From Scytalidium lignicola (taxonomy: Eukaryota > Ascomycota > Leotiomycetes), in assembly GCA_002812745.2 (NCBI GenBank), contig NCSJ02000211.1, positions 1 through 64,000 on the forward strand: a stretch of DNA of 64,000 bases. The letters are read 5' to 3'. Position numbers and translations under genes: made by a program. Numbering within the stretch: the first letter of the stretch is position 1; the number at the start of each line of letters is the position of its first letter. Positions 23,310-36,086 of the stretch are shown piece by piece. A model generated the notes under the pieces. The model was given only the letters and a program-made list of their open reading frames with translations. It did no database searches and was not told where the DNA came from.

Positions 23310-24927
23310 ATGGCTTGGATTTCTTTTCTTGTTGGTCTTATCTCCGTCTCTTTAGCCGTTGTGTCAGGATATTGTCAGTCAGACCTCGCGGTTGACCTAG
23401 GCTACGCCCACTATCAAGGATTCCACAACAACACATCCAGTTTGAATATCTGGCAGGGCATTCGCTATGCTGCTCCTCCAACCGGCAAGCTAAGATTTCA
23501 AGCTCCACAGCCACCTTTACAAGAAAGTGGCATTCAAAAGGCGACTCAAGTTCCACCACAATGCCCTCAAGGAAACCTAACTGACTTCGAAGACTGCCTT
23601 TTCCTTTCGGTATTTGCACCCCCTAATGCGAAAAATCTCCCCGTCTTCCTCTGGATCCATGGCGGTGGATTTTTCGGTGGTAGTATTGCACAATATGATC
23701 CTCAATTTCTGATGAGTTTTGGGCATGGATCCTTCATTTCCGTTGTGATACAATATCGTCTTGGAGCATACGGCTGGCTTGCTGGCCCAGAAATCAAGAA
23801 ACGAGGTGCGTTGAATGCAGGTCTTTTTGGACCAGAAAGCAGCAATGACTTGGGTCCAACGTTACATCACTAAATTTGGAGGCGATCCTGACCGCGTTAC
23901 TCTTTCTGGAGAATCTGCTGGAGGAGGAAGTGTTTTGTTGCATAGTATCGCCGGCCGCGGGTCATTCGGGACAAGTCTCTTCAGGCAAGTTTGGGCTGCT
24001 AGTCCGTACACGCCTCTTCAATTTGACTACGATGATGAATTCCCAACAAATGGATACGTCAAATTTTTGAAACTCACTGACTGTTACCATGTTTCTGATC
24101 CATTCGGATGTCTCGTTGGTCTTGACCAGGACACCTTCACAAACGCCAGCTCAACTCTGCAATCTAACAATATCGGTGTCGATTATTCATATAGTGCTGT
24201 CACAGACCACGAATACATACAGACACTTCCCTCAGAGCAACTTACTCAAGGTCCAGTCAACGGAGCAAGCATTTTATCTGGAAACAATGGAAACGAAGGC
24301 CCGCTGTTTGTAAATTCTAGTATAACCACTGCAGCCGAGTTTGATCAATACATTTCAGAGCTCTTCTCTTCCATGGATAACAATACTCTTGCCAAGCTGA
24401 AAAGATATTATCCTGAAAGCCTCGATGTCGGATATGGCACAGGGTCACTAGAACGCCTACGATATATTGCAGCCGAATTCATCTTCGACTGACCTTCAAT
24501 ATGGCTAGCAGAAGCCTTTCCAGTGTCCTACAAATATCAATACAGCGTATATCCAGCTTTACATGGACAAGATATTGGATTACACTTCATCGATCAGCCC
24601 GGATCACCTTCTTATTTGACTCCGACGGCAATGGTCAACGCTTTCATTCCAATGATGGTTGCCTACATCACAACTGGAAATCCGTCAACTCCTGAAGTTC
24701 CATTTCCTCGATTCAGCTCCGAAAATCCATCGATGGTTAACTTTAATTCTACTGGCAAGACAACATTAACTGCGAATGTGCCGATTTATCCTGCTGGTTC
24801 TGAAATTGGTGTTATGCAGAAGAATGCTATGAACAACATCACCATTACTGATGCTTATGAATTTGCTAGTGGAAGGGGCCAACACTGTGATTTTCTAAGA
24901 TCATACGGGAGGTATATACCAGAATAG
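23310..24927 (+). pseudogene. Secreted type B carboxylesterase/lipase, frameshift plus stop
   Basis: Alpha/beta-hydrolase of the carboxylesterase B family. Residues 1-22 form a signal peptide (MAWISFLVGLISVSLAVVSG). Then come IRYAAPPTGKLRF, FEDCLFLSVF and the oxyanion-hole segment LWIHGGGFFGG. After RGALNAGL an extra T in the run near 23822-23826 shifts the frame; removing the shift gives [20 protein letters not shown]. The nucleophile motif SGESAGGGS is intact, as is the C-terminal His region YPALHGQDI. A TGA at 24490-24492 interrupts FIFD-stop-PSIWLAEAF, where homologues often carry Cys or another residue. The rest is open to 24927. With repairs it would be about 539 residues, normal size. 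The T-run shift may be technical; the TGA is harder to dismiss. Confidence 0.8.
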
Positions 24928-26477
24928 AGAAGGATATAAGTTATCTTCTACTCTCTATATCTATTATTTTATATAAACTACTCGGCAATATTTAAAAACT
25001 TCTGTTCTGGTCAGTTTGTTGACTACTTTAGGTAAGATATTCAGACTAACCATTCAAAATAATAATTATTATTCTTATTTGTTTATCTTCTGGTAGCTCT
25101 ACGAATGAGTTGTATATGCACTAAGGTAGCTAAAAGTAGAGTAGTGCTAATACATTGGTCAATCCATGACAAGAATCTCCTTATTTCACCTACTGATCCC
25201 CTCCGTTGATCCGTGGAAGGCATCCAAGTTGAATTGATTACGGTAGTTCATTGGTCTTTACCGCCCAGCTGACTTCTCAGGCGAGCTAGGGTAATAGCGT
25301 TGTTTTCTACCAGATATGATCCATTCATCACCAGCAAACTCTGCATTCACAATATCTGCCTCTACATCTAAGGCCAAGGATCAATGAGCCACTCAAACTT
25401 TTCATAAGGGGTAATCAATCTTAGTTATGGCTAGAGGTACTAATTACAGACAGCGACCATTATCAGTAGAATAATGATGTGCTCGTGTTGCCATCCAGGA
25501 TCCGCTCAACTTATGGCCATTCAGGTGCGACAAACATTTCGTCTAGGTCATATCTGTATTGGTACAACAGTAGTTTCTGAATGACTAAAAGTCCTTTTGC
25601 CCGTCCTCGAGATCTTTAGTAGTGATGGACAGTGTGGATCTGGACATGCAACCAACGAGTCTGAAGTCATCCAATCATTAATATGCGTCGTCCGTTGCTT
25701 TGCAGCCAGTAGAGGTAGAACGGCAGCTGGACGATAAGTTAGATTAATTTCTAAGTTCGGCTGCATCATGTTAGATAACTTACCTAGACTGTAGATGCTG
25801 AAGCCTTGACCTGGTGGGAGACATCTCACCCTCAAAGGTAAAGAAATCACCTTCTTTGGCGCCGCACATTATTCGCTTTCCTGGTGGGCATACCACATCG
25901 ACTCGTAAGTCGTAAAGTGAAAAGGACTCATCTACTTGTTTCTGCTCCATAGTCATCTCTGAGGCGTGTTCTTTCTCTTTCCTGTTCATTCGGAAATTGG
26001 AAACGAATAACTTTAGACTACGGCTTGTTCAATCCTAGAATTAGCTGAAATATATCGGGCGATGTCAGCAAACATTCACCTAGACCCACAATAGTTATCC
26101 GAAATCACAGGCAGGTAGAGGATATTAAAAGAATTCACCGGTTGACAAAAAGCATCGATATGTTTGGACCTGTGATTTGTGCGGTTCATTTTGAACACCG
26201 GCGAAACGTCACGAGTAGCTAAAGTATGTGGAAGCATTCGCTTAAAATGTGTGAGATGCCGGGTGAAGACGAACCTCCTGCAGTACTCTAACATTAGCAC
26301 ATGATACTGTAAGATTGTTAGCCGGATCACGAGAACTTTTCCGTGGTACATAAAAATAAAATAAAAGCACCTTATTCTGTACTCCGCACTCTTTCAGGAA
26401 CCTTTGATTATATCGTTGCTCGTGAGATTGATAATCCGGTTTGTTTGATACCCTTCATTCGGATATAATCACCTAAC
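24928..26477. other. Intergenic, no supported gene
   Basis: About 1.5 kb between the esterase remnant and the aldo-keto reductase. Minus-strand open frames at 25548-25989 and 26076-26351 show no motif. No repeats were recognised. Confidence 0.45.
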
Positions 26478-28390
26478 ATGGCGATCTCCCAGGCCACAAT
26501 GGCGCATGTGAACATGATGACAGATACAATTATTGCCAATCTGGCACCTGATGGTCTGCGATCTGTCATTCGAGGCATTCTTGCTAGTGACCCTGATGCC
26601 ACGCCAATCTTTGAGAAACAGACCAGATCGTACCTGCAAAAGAGCACACCAAAGAGCCTAGGACCTATATTAAACGTCGATGATACCGGTAGAATGATCG
26701 TCACAGACGATTTTATCAGCACCCAAAATCGAGTTCGCTGCATGTTAGGTTGTGGGCTCTGCTGGAATAGCTTGCCTATCCTTAAAAACATAATCGATAG
26801 AATGGTAGAGCTTAATCCATCTCAGCAACCTTCATATAGCAGCAAGTTGCTAGATGTACTAAACTCCGTTGATGGAGACATTGTACAAGCTGTGACAGCA
26901 TTGACAAAGACACTCTTACATTCAAATGGCAGTCGAGAATTCTTCGAACACGAACGGGAGTCGCTTGAGGAATTGCTTGAGTCTCTCAAAGCAGGCAGCT
27001 CGAAATGGAGACAATCTGGGCTGCCGTTCCCTTTTGAGCGTGGCCTTGGTGCGCTCTTCAAACTGTTGAATACGTCCAATGACGAGTGCGAACCAACACG
27101 AACACCCAGATTACTCAACTTGAAGAAGAAGCAGAACTGGCCCCCGACTGGCATTGAGATCTTCGAACTGCAGGGAATAAAACTTCCACGGCTCTTTTGT
27201 GGGCTATGGCAGCTCTCTAGCCCAGCATGGGGAAGTGCCTCGCATCCCAATATTATCAATCAATTTTTACAACATGTTCACGCTGGACTCTGGGCATTTG
27301 ATATGGCTGACCACTATGGAGATGCTGAGATCTTATTTGTATATCTATACTTTATTTGAGTGGGATATTTTGACTCACTATTGTAGGGGCAATTTCGGTC
27401 ATCATACGAGGATTCCAACTCCGTCTTTGGATCGACTAAATACTGCGTTTTCTCTCCTACCATGATAACACGCGAGATGGTCATGGCAAATATCACGGAG
27501 CGGTGCCATCGACTAGAAACAGACCATGTAGATCTACTACAGTTTCATTGGCAGTTTGTATATATAGATCTATGCAGTCACCCTTATACCTGGTGCTGAT
27601 CTTGTTTGAAGTATGATGATCCTCATTATATCGATGCTTTGTGCTTTTTACAAGAAGACAACCGTGTGAGGGCTCTTGGGCTCTGTAACTTTGACACGGA
27701 ACATATGAAAAATGCTCTCGATAATGGCATCACGATTGCGACCAATCAAGTTCAGGTAAGTGGCTTATATGAAAACATTTTTTGCACCATAGCTAACGCA
27801 AATAGTTCTCCTTGATCGATTCTCGACCTACTGTGAAGATGGCAAAAGTTTGCCAGGAGTACGATATTAAACTTTTGACATATGGAACGCTGGTATATTC
27901 CTCTTCAGTTCTATGGATATCTACTAATGCAACATAGTGCGGTGGGTTCATAGCTGACAAATGGCTTGGCAAACCTGAGCCAGAACTCTTCCTAGATACA
28001 ATTACTCCAAGCCAACGGAAGGTGAGGCAAAATCTCCTAGAAGTCATAGGACAAGTTATTGACGTCAATTATAAGTATTACGAGGTGATATGCAGCTGGG
28101 GAGGTTGGACCTTGTTCCAAGAACTCCTTCATACACTCAAACAAATCGCAGTCAAGCATGGTGTATCGATTTCGAACGTCGCCACTCGCTGGGTTCTAGA
28201 TTTCCCGTATGTTGGTGCTGTAATTGTCGGAGTTCGTATGGGTATTAGTGAGCATGCGACAGAGAATATGGCCAGTTTTGGGTGGAAACTCACTCAGCAG
28301 GACCAAGACTCTATAGAGGAGGTCTTACAAAAGAGTCTACGGATGGAAATGTTTAAATCTATGGGAGATTGTGGTGGAGAATACAGATGA
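26478..28390 (+). CDS. Two-part protein: novel N-terminal half plus aldo-keto reductase
   Basis: Six exons join in phase to 553 residues: 26478-27338, 27387-27557, 27612-27755, 27806-27892, 27938-28021 and 28076-28390. Residues from about 235 on (GIKLPRLFCGLWQLSSPAWG) are an aldo-keto reductase. The tetrad appears as Asp and Tyr in FDMADHYGDAE, Lys in GSTKYCVF and His in LLQFHWQF. LGLCNFDT, NQVQFSLIDSRP, LLTYGTLCGGF and VGAVIVGVRMG follow. Residues 1-230 match no domain I know: they contain a helical lead, a Cys pair in VRCMLGCGLCWNSL and Glu/Leu-rich helices (ERESLEELLESL). The fusion appears natural because both parts share exon 1 without a break. The substrate is unknown; the large LFLDTITPSQRKYYEVI insert is typical of a fungal subgroup. 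Confidence 0.85.
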
Positions 28391-29488
28391 ACTAGAAAAT
28401 AGAATAGAAGAATAAAGAGCGTTTGGACCCAGCGAACAGTCGTTCTCTTTATATCGTAACCCATGTTCGTATACTGCCTGCCACATGGTTTGTCTCTTCA
28501 GTGATACTGAACAGCAGTGCGCTCTACGAAAGTTATCTTCTGGAATGTCAACATCCCCGGTCCAGACATCATTCCTCCAACCGCCAAGAATATCTTAGCC
28601 AATCTTCTCAACCAAAGTCTTGAGCGACCATTAGAAAGCAAAAGAGCCTCTGAAATTAAAGCTCGTTTCTTCAAAGTATCGATTGTCAGAAGCTTCGCTG
28701 GCGGGAATATAATCTTACTTTTCAAGCCTTATGATCGCGTAACATCTCTAAAAATATGAAAAAGAGCTCGTTATAAATTGTTATATCCTACATTTGTGCC
28801 GAAAGCATAGGCCAAGGCAAGAAGACTAGGAGGAATAGATTCATTTATGTAGGTTGTAGGTCGATTGTTGATTTACGAAGGTTGATGCATCCTTATGCAA
28901 ACCTGCATGCGGCATAAAATCACGAAGAGCAAGCACGGCAGGGTACTCCGTGATAAAAACCACGAAGGCATCGTTTCATTAGTTAAATTCAAGCTACAGT
29001 ACTTTGCACATACTGTAAAACAGACGGCATTTAGCTTGCAAGGTCTCAACTAATTAAAATTGAGGATTAAAATAAAATCTCAATTAAGGGTAGAGCACTT
29101 TTTGAACTAATTAATGCCTATTCAATTTACCTTGATTGATCAAGAGTATGTACGTAATTGAATATGTTCTGGCCCATTCGTAAATAGGCTGTACGTAAAT
29201 ATTTGCCATTTACGTACGGGCCAGAACAAATATAGATATATATGCTACTATCATAATTTTAGTGCACGTCTCGCGGCGTTGAAGGTGGAAACAAATCACG
29301 TGCTAGCGAAAATCGGTCGCAAATCACTTGCCAGATTTCCGGCGGCCACTTTAGTTAATAATCATCACTTCGTATTCAGCTCCTCTTTCTTTTCCTTAAT
29401 CATTGCTTCTCCTTTCTCCCCCCCTGATCTAATTATTACCATCATTACCATCTAATGGCATAATCCCGCCCTTCATCGCGGCCTCGTC
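28391..29488. other. Intergenic, no supported gene
   Basis: About 1.1 kb. The open frames at 28423-28759 have no motif and overlap on both strands. CT-rich sequence at 29385-29425 just before the glycosyltransferase start is compatible with its promoter. Confidence 0.45.
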
Positions 29489-31038
29489 ATGTCGCCCCTN
29501 CTCCTTACCCCCGCGTTACCTCTACGCCATCGTCTTCCTCATCTGCATCTTCGCCCTACTGGGCTCCATCCGCTCCTTGCCCGCCACCACTCGATACTTG
29601 ATAGAGGAGGTCCATCCCCCCAAATTCTTGACTCCGACCACTCCTTCATCTCCATCCTCTTCCTCTTCACCCTCGCCCTCATCCACGACCACCAATGATG
29701 CAACCTACAAATCCGGCCCTCTCGATATTGCCAAGTGTGGTGACTTCCCCAATGCCAAAGATGTCCAGATCATTGTCAAGACTGGCGCCAACGAGATCTA
29801 CGAGAAATTCCCCACCCAGCTCCTGACCGAGCTACGCTGCTACGACGACCTACTCGTCTTCTCAGACCTCGAGCAGGATGTCGGTCCTTACCACGTCTAC
29901 GACGCCTTAATCAACGTCACCGACTCAGTCAAGCAGAGCAGTTCCGATTTCGACTACTACCGCTTGCTGCAAGAATACAAGGAGACTGGGCAAGATATTG
30001 CGGCACTACGCCCGACCAGCGGCAGTGGCGCTGGCTGGAACCTCGACAAGTTCAAGTTCTTGCATATGCTTGAGAAGACTTGGGCCTTACGCCCCGAGCG
30101 CAAGTGGTACGTTTTCATTGAGGCCGATACCTACCTCGTCCGCTCCAACCTGCTCCTCTGGCTGCAGCGTCTCGATCCTTCTAAGGCCCTCTACATGGGC
30201 TCGCCCACCAATGTGAATGGGGACTCCTTCGCCCATGGTGGCAGCGGTATCATCCTCAGTGGTGTGGCCCTCGCCAAGTTCGCAAAGGACAAGCCGGGCA
30301 TTGCGCCCAAGTACGACGAAAAACTTCTGAGCCTTGCTTATGGGGACCAGATGCTCATGAAGGCCCTCGCGGACGTTGGCGTGGATTTCACCAAGGTGTG
30401 GCCCATGTTGCAGGCTGAGAAGCCCAGTACTATTCCTTTTGGTGCGGGGCCTGATTCGGGGACACGGCACTGGTGCCAGCCTATTGTGACGATGCATCAC
30501 ATCACTAGTGATGAAGCCAGTGCTATATGGAGGTTCGAGCAGCAGAGACCAGACATGCAGGTTAGTTGTTTCCCCTCTTTCCTCTTTTATTATTTTCTCT
30601 CTCTGCTATTCTTTCCTTGAATCTTCATCTCCAAAGCTAATAATCACCCAGAAACCCCTCCTTATCAACGAATTATACTCCCAATTCATCGCTCCACGCA
30701 TCCGCCCCAGCATCGACAACTGGTATAACCTCTCCGATGACGTCATTTACACGGCCCCTGAGAACCCCGACCCCCGCAACAAACCCGCTGATCAGATGTC
30801 TGACCTCGAAAAAGTTGCCCACAAGTCCTTTAAAGACTGTGGTCGTGCCTGCGAGGAGCAGCCTCGATGCTACCAGTGGGTTTACTTTGGGGATAAATGC
30901 GGCTTCAGCCATAGTTATCGCTTCGGAAGGAAGAGAATGCCTGAGGACGGCGTTAAATATAAGTCTGGATTTGTGCTGGATAAGATTGAGAAGGATCGGA
31001 AGGAACATAACTGTAAATCTCCACAATGGCTGGGTTGA
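29489..31038 (+). CDS. Type II membrane glycosyltransferase, GT31/Fringe-like
   Basis: Golgi-type glycosyltransferase resembling fungal GT31 (core-1 beta-1,3-galactosyltransferase-like) proteins. Exon 1 is about 29489-30560 and exon 2 is 30652-31038, in phase. The first Met (29489) is followed by N at 29500, and the frame before and after the N differs by one base, so the extreme N-terminus is uncertain. A signal anchor (YLYAIVFLICIFALLGSI) precedes a Ser/Pro/Thr stem (residues about 50-75). The catalytic part has VQIIVKTGANEIYEK, LLVFSDLEQDV, the metal-binding EADTYL and FAHGGSGIILSG. YGDQMLMKAL follows. The C-terminal 60 residues are Cys-rich (FKDCGRACEEQPRCYQW, GDKCGFSHSY), like a PAN/apple module. 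No other defect is seen. Confidence 0.85.
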
Positions 31039-31928
31039 TTGTGGCGGACGTTAGGATCTTGGGATTGTGCACGCATCAATATACGAGAATTTATGTGCGC
31101 TGGAAGAGATAGTACTCCAGAGAGAGGAGATTACATTCTTCTCAGGATGAGCGAGTTATTTGAGTTGATCGGATACTTAGATGTTGGCCGAGGTCGACGG
31201 ACCTTGAAAATGTTGGGAATCAAAAAGGTATTTGTACGGGATATAAAATATGTATGATTTTGTGCTTGGGGCGGAGTTTCGGAAATATAGAGGCACCCTT
31301 AAATTAGGTATGTATTTAGTATAGATTATTATTGTAATTATAATACTCACACATTCCTACGGGAAATGATCCACGGCAGCAGACTATCTGCTCGTTCTCA
31401 GTCACAAGTGATGATACAGCTGGAGACTCAGACAGTATCACGGAGTCTTCGATGGAATGTCTCCAACTTTGTTGTCTTGGCTAGCTTGTAGAGGACATCT
31501 TCAATCACTTCATACGATTTGTATGTATATAGAAGACAAGACGACACACAGTCTGAATCGCATGAAATGCTCTGCGCTGCTTGCGAGTCTCTGGCAATGA
31601 CTATTGGAAGACATGGGGTATTATCCGCTATCTAGAACTGTATCTCAGGTGCGCGGGCCGCCGACAGGCAACTATCCGCAACTCCTTTGCTGGAGAAAGG
31701 CACCTAAGACCTTTGCACGCCAACAACACGAAAGGCTGCTTCTTTTTTCTTATCGCGAATGCGGATAAAACCCCCACAGTTTATATACGATATCAGCTTC
31801 ATTGTCATGTTCTCTCCTCGGCCAGACTTAAAAGGTCACACCTACCTGCTCCTATGTCCCCGACAAGTCTGATCACCTCTTATCAACAGAAAGACGCATT
31901 TTTATACCAATATTAACGTGGATCCAAA
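31039..31928. other. Intergenic, promoter region of the monooxygenase
   Basis: About 0.9 kb with short open frames of no recognisable family (31039-31257, 31581-31916). Nothing structural was noticed. Confidence 0.4.
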
Positions 31929-33596
31929 ATGGGCTTCAGCGAGAAACGACTCAGTGTGGGTGTAGTTGGCGGCGGCATTGGTGGTATGTCGGTGGCCATT
32001 GCCTTGCGCCGCGCTGGCCATGATGTGACCATCTATGAGCGCAACGACTTTGCCAGCGAGGTTGGCGCCTCTGTCTCATGCGCTGCCAATGGTACACGGT
32101 GGTTACATGAATGGGATGTGGATGTTGCGAAGGGAGACCCGGTGGTACTACGCAAACTTATCAACCGTGACTGGAAGACGGGCAAACCGGTCAGCGTGTA
32201 TGATCTTGACGACTACGAAAAGCGCTGGGGATATGTCTACAACATGTTCCATCGTCAGTACATGCATGCAATGCTGAAGGAATGTGCATTTCAGAACGAA
32301 GGGGAGGGCAGCCCGGCCAAGCTCCAGGTTAATCACCAGGCACGTAAAGCAATTTACGTCCACTTCTCCCGGCCTGGAGAGAGCCTTTGCTAACGTTACC
32401 ATCTTAGTGTACCGATATCAACCTGGATACAGGAGTGATCTCATTCACAAACGGCAGCACCGCCAAACATGACCTTATCGTTGGTGCAGATGGTATCGGC
32501 TCTGCGGTCCGCAAGATCATAGGCCTTCATCCAGACAGGAAGCCCTCAGATTCGAGTTGCCTGCACACCAATGTCCGTACTGAAGATGCTGTCCGTCTAG
32601 GCTTGGTGGACTACTCGAAAGACAGCGCGCTGGAGTACTGGGGTGGTCAGGAAGGAAAGTGGGATAAGATCGTGCTTTCACCCTGTAATGGCGGTCGTCT
32701 GTTGTCGTACTACTGCTTCTTCCCTCGCGAAAAGGGGGATTTTATAAATCATACCTGGGGTAGCGAGGACCGTCCAGTTGAGGAACTGCTGGCCCCATAT
32801 CCAAGTCTCGACCGCCAGGTCTTCTCTCACCTTGCCATTGGTAAGGAAATCCAACCGTGGCGTCTATGGGTGCAGTAAGTCATCATCCCAAAAGTTTCTC
32901 CTACTCATTCTCGGTTACGGCAATATATTTATTGATTAGTGAACCTTACCCGTATATCACTCGCAATACGGTGTGTCTCTTAGGTGATGCAGCGCACCCG
33001 GTACGGCACTTCCTCACTAAATAACCCATTCAACGGCGTGAACAATGCTAACTGAGTATAGATGATGCCTCACCAAAGCCAAGGTGCCTGCATGGCGATC
33101 GAAGACGCGGCGTGTCTAGGCATTCTTTTCAGCAAAGAGTATTTCACGGGTGACATCACCGAGACGCTTTCGATATATCAAGAAGTCCGACTACCTAGGG
33201 CCACCAAGGTCCAATCAGCCGCAGCAAAGGCAGCATACAATATTAATGAACGCATCGGTAAGTCAAACTCGCTCGCTATAACCTGATATCATGCCCTGGG
33301 CGAGGAATACATGGTCCTGACGAGTACCTCAAGGTTTCTCAAGTAACACGGATATCCCCGAGTATAAAGTTGAAGATGAAAGAGCGAAACTAACAATCGA
33401 GGAAATGAATGCGTGAGTCCACCGCTTGATAGTCTTCTCTTCAGACGCAGAAGCTGACATCGAAGCCAGGTACGATATGTACAAGGATATTGAGGAAGCG
33501 ATTGCAGCACGGAGAGGAATCTTATTCGCAGATAAGTTTATCAAGGGACTACCGATTGGGTTAAAGCTCTCGAATGGAATTACCGTTGGAGAATGA
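31929..33596 (+). CDS. FAD-dependent monooxygenase (salicylate-hydroxylase-like)
   Basis: Group A flavoprotein hydroxylase using FAD and NAD(P)H to hydroxylate aromatic or similar small substrates. Six exons (31929-32339, 32408-32874, 32940-33000, 33062-33257, 33334-33412, 33470-33596) total 1341 nt and 446 residues, the family size. The dinucleotide fold VGVVGGGIGGMSVAI with Glu in YERN is at residues 9-39. DLIVGADGIGS (DG motif) and CLLGDAAHPMMPHQSQGA (GD motif plus flavin loop) are intact, as is the helix following IEDAACLGIL. Intron 1 works only with donor CAG/GCACGT (a GC-AG intron) and acceptor at 32407; the nearby GT donor breaks the frame. Neighbours are not obviously pathway-related. 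Confidence 0.9.
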
Positions 33597-35361
33597 TGAA
33601 GGTTGACTAGCATTGTAAGGGTTCCTCTAGACTATATTAGAAAGTTATTAATATGTTATCTTATTAAGCACAACCGCTAAATTTATTTTCTAATTATCAA
33701 TCTTGATAAATATTGTACATCTAGCTAGAATAATTGCCTTTGGATATATTGATTCGTTAATTAAATCTTATGATAAGGTCATGTTTGTTAAAATTAGTTC
33801 GAGATCATCTGTGAGTTTCTGTAAAACGATCTCGCAGTATGTACTTAGATTCGGCAGCAAACTTAGATTCGGTAGCGAGTTTAGATTCGGCAGCGAACAT
33901 TCGGCAGCAACGTCATACATATTTTTAGCTTTTTAGGGGACCAAAATGGGGCAAGGGGTCGTTGGAACTAATTAGGAAATACAGTAGTTGGTGCGAATCA
34001 GTTGACGATTAGGGCTAACAGGTTTATTATCGGGAAGCTACAAGTACGCGTCTAAGCTCCATCTCCCCGCTGATCTACGATACAGTAATGAACCGGAACC
34101 TTGCACCCAGGATTACTGTACCGGTACTGTACTACTGTAACGATCGAGGTGGCAAATCTGGGGTGTTTTAAATTTGAGTTGGAAAGCTGGGTTTGACATA
34201 TATATTAACCATTTTAGCCGGTTTAATGTAGTTTTATTCATATTATAATAACCTACCTAGAGTAGGTGGTAGAAACAAAGCTGAACAGTGTTGTTAAGTC
34301 AATTGCACTGGTGATAATCTTGTATTGCACAACGTGGGGTTGACGCTAGAAGACGCGTATGTGTCTTTCCTTCGTTTCATGCATGGTGTGGATAACTATC
34401 GTAAGTGGGACAGCTGAACGTCCATAAAAAAGATAAAATAGAAAAAGAATACGTAGTAAGCACCTTAATGCTCCACAAGCCTGAAAAAACGGGGACAAAT
34501 GATTCGCCGTACTCGTACTTAGTCCTTTTGTTTAATTCTTGTTTTTTCTCCTGATATTCTGTGGCTTACACCAGAATAGGCTGCTAATTCGTTATCTTCG
34601 CGGAACCCATGTCGTGCAGAGAGAAAACGGATACAAACCCGAGAAGTGTGTGAGTCCGAAGGAATTCAAGAAGATGCTAACAAGCATGCTTCAATGAGGT
34701 GGCGGCAGGTGCAATTATATACCGGATTGTTGGTTGTCTAGCACCTTCTGTGTACGGTAATACGAGGTATGCCAAGGCAGTTACCCCCTGTTTCTGATAT
34801 TCATGGTTTTTGCCATAGAAGGCGTTGATCTATGCTATATAGGACTTATTACATTTAATGCGATGAGCACAGTAAATCCTAGATTGGGGGAGAAAAATAT
34901 ATGCGAAAAGACGGGAATCCCATTTGCTGAAGTCGTGAAACCTCGGGTTGTCGGTCATCGTACAGCATCTGTACGGAATACGTAAACGAGTCCCAAGCTA
35001 AGAGCACCAGCAGGAAGCTAGCAACACGCGTAGGTCTGAAATTTCCTGAAATTTCCCCAATTCCACCTCACCTCATGATGCGACGCCAGCCGGCATAGCC
35101 ACAGATGAAGTAACGCCCTATTCCCAATGGCCGGTGGGGGATAGGCCGGTGCCTCGTTTCTCGTACACGTGTGACGGTAAAAACCCCTTTTTCACATATC
35201 GTTTTGGTGGTAGTGGCGGTGCTACCGCGCGGCCTAGGCCAATCTAACTCCCTAAGGGGCCAATTTACGGTCGTATCCCGCTTTCGAGATACTCAAAGTA
35301 GAGTAGACTCGAGTGAATCTACTCAGAGAACTTTAGCCTCTATCCCTTAAGACCACTTATC
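33597..35361. other. Intergenic, contains a short tandem repeat
   Basis: About 1.8 kb without a supported gene. At 33848-33907 an 18-19 base unit around AGATTCGGCAGC is repeated three times with small changes. An open frame (33703-33936) runs through it but has no motif. Confidence 0.5.
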
Positions 35362-35579
35362 GTACGGAGGTCGCGGTGAAATGTTACCGGATTGCGCCAA
35401 GACGCCAATTATTTGGCGCCAGAAATGCCCGGTAATTACGGCGACCTTCAGGCTGTTTATGCCCTGTAATTATAGGCACTTTAGGCATCTCACTCACCGA
35501 AAGGCCTATAACATCAAATGGCACACGCAAAACTAGCGTCTTGGCACAATCCGGTAACTTTTTACCGCGACCTCCGTAC
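35362..35579. mobile_element. MITE with long terminal inverted repeats, TA-flanked type
   Basis: A 218-base element. The terminal 16 bases GTACGGAGGTCGCGGT are perfectly inverted at the right end. After a few mismatches the similarity continues (GTTACCGGATTG, GCCAAGACGC), giving about 45 bases of terminal repeat. Taking the repeat as starting CGGAGGTCGC leaves TA on both sides, the target site of Tc1/mariner/pogo elements. It has no transposase; a minus-strand open frame at 35384-35590 is formed by the element itself and is not a gene. Confidence 0.75.
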
Positions 35580-36086
35580 ATAAATTCCACAATGTCTCAG
35601 CGGCGACAGGTTTTAGAAAGGGCTATTAGTGGGTCGGGTAGTCAATCTGCCAATCTCCCGGCCGTATATCAAAGGTGATACGCGGGATGAATGTCATTCG
35701 AGTAACTGCAAGGGGCAATGCAGACGTTTTCAGAAGGAGCTTGCCATGCTTCTAACAGCGCTACTCGCCTCTATGATGCGCGTCCTCTACCCCTTCGCCC
35801 CCTTTCCCTCGATTTTAAACNTTTTTTTGAGGGGTTGTGCATTAGCTTTAGATGGAATCTGAAGATCCTCTTTTTTAATATAAAGAGAGAGTTGCCCATA
35901 CAGTCTTAGTAACATACGAGTAATCTCTTATTAGCAACGTTCAGTCTTTACATCTTCGGCTTCCATTGATTCACATCTACGGCACTCCTTTAACACTGTT
36001 CCTATTCTCGCCGCTCATTTTTTAAGCTTTGGAATACTGCCAACTACTCACCACTCAACGCTCTTTCAGATTGGTGTGACCTTGGA
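35580..36086. other. Upstream region of the desaturase
   Basis: About 500 bases; an N precedes a T run at 35821. Pyrimidine-rich stretches near 35940-36060 fit a fungal promoter/leader. No gene is supported. Confidence 0.35.

Noticed and set aside
25548..26351. Minus-strand frames upstream of the second aldo-keto reductase
   Set aside because: No recognisable domain; not extended by plausible introns.
35384..35590. Minus-strand frame of 68 codons
   Set aside because: Lies entirely in a MITE and is explained by its inverted repeats.
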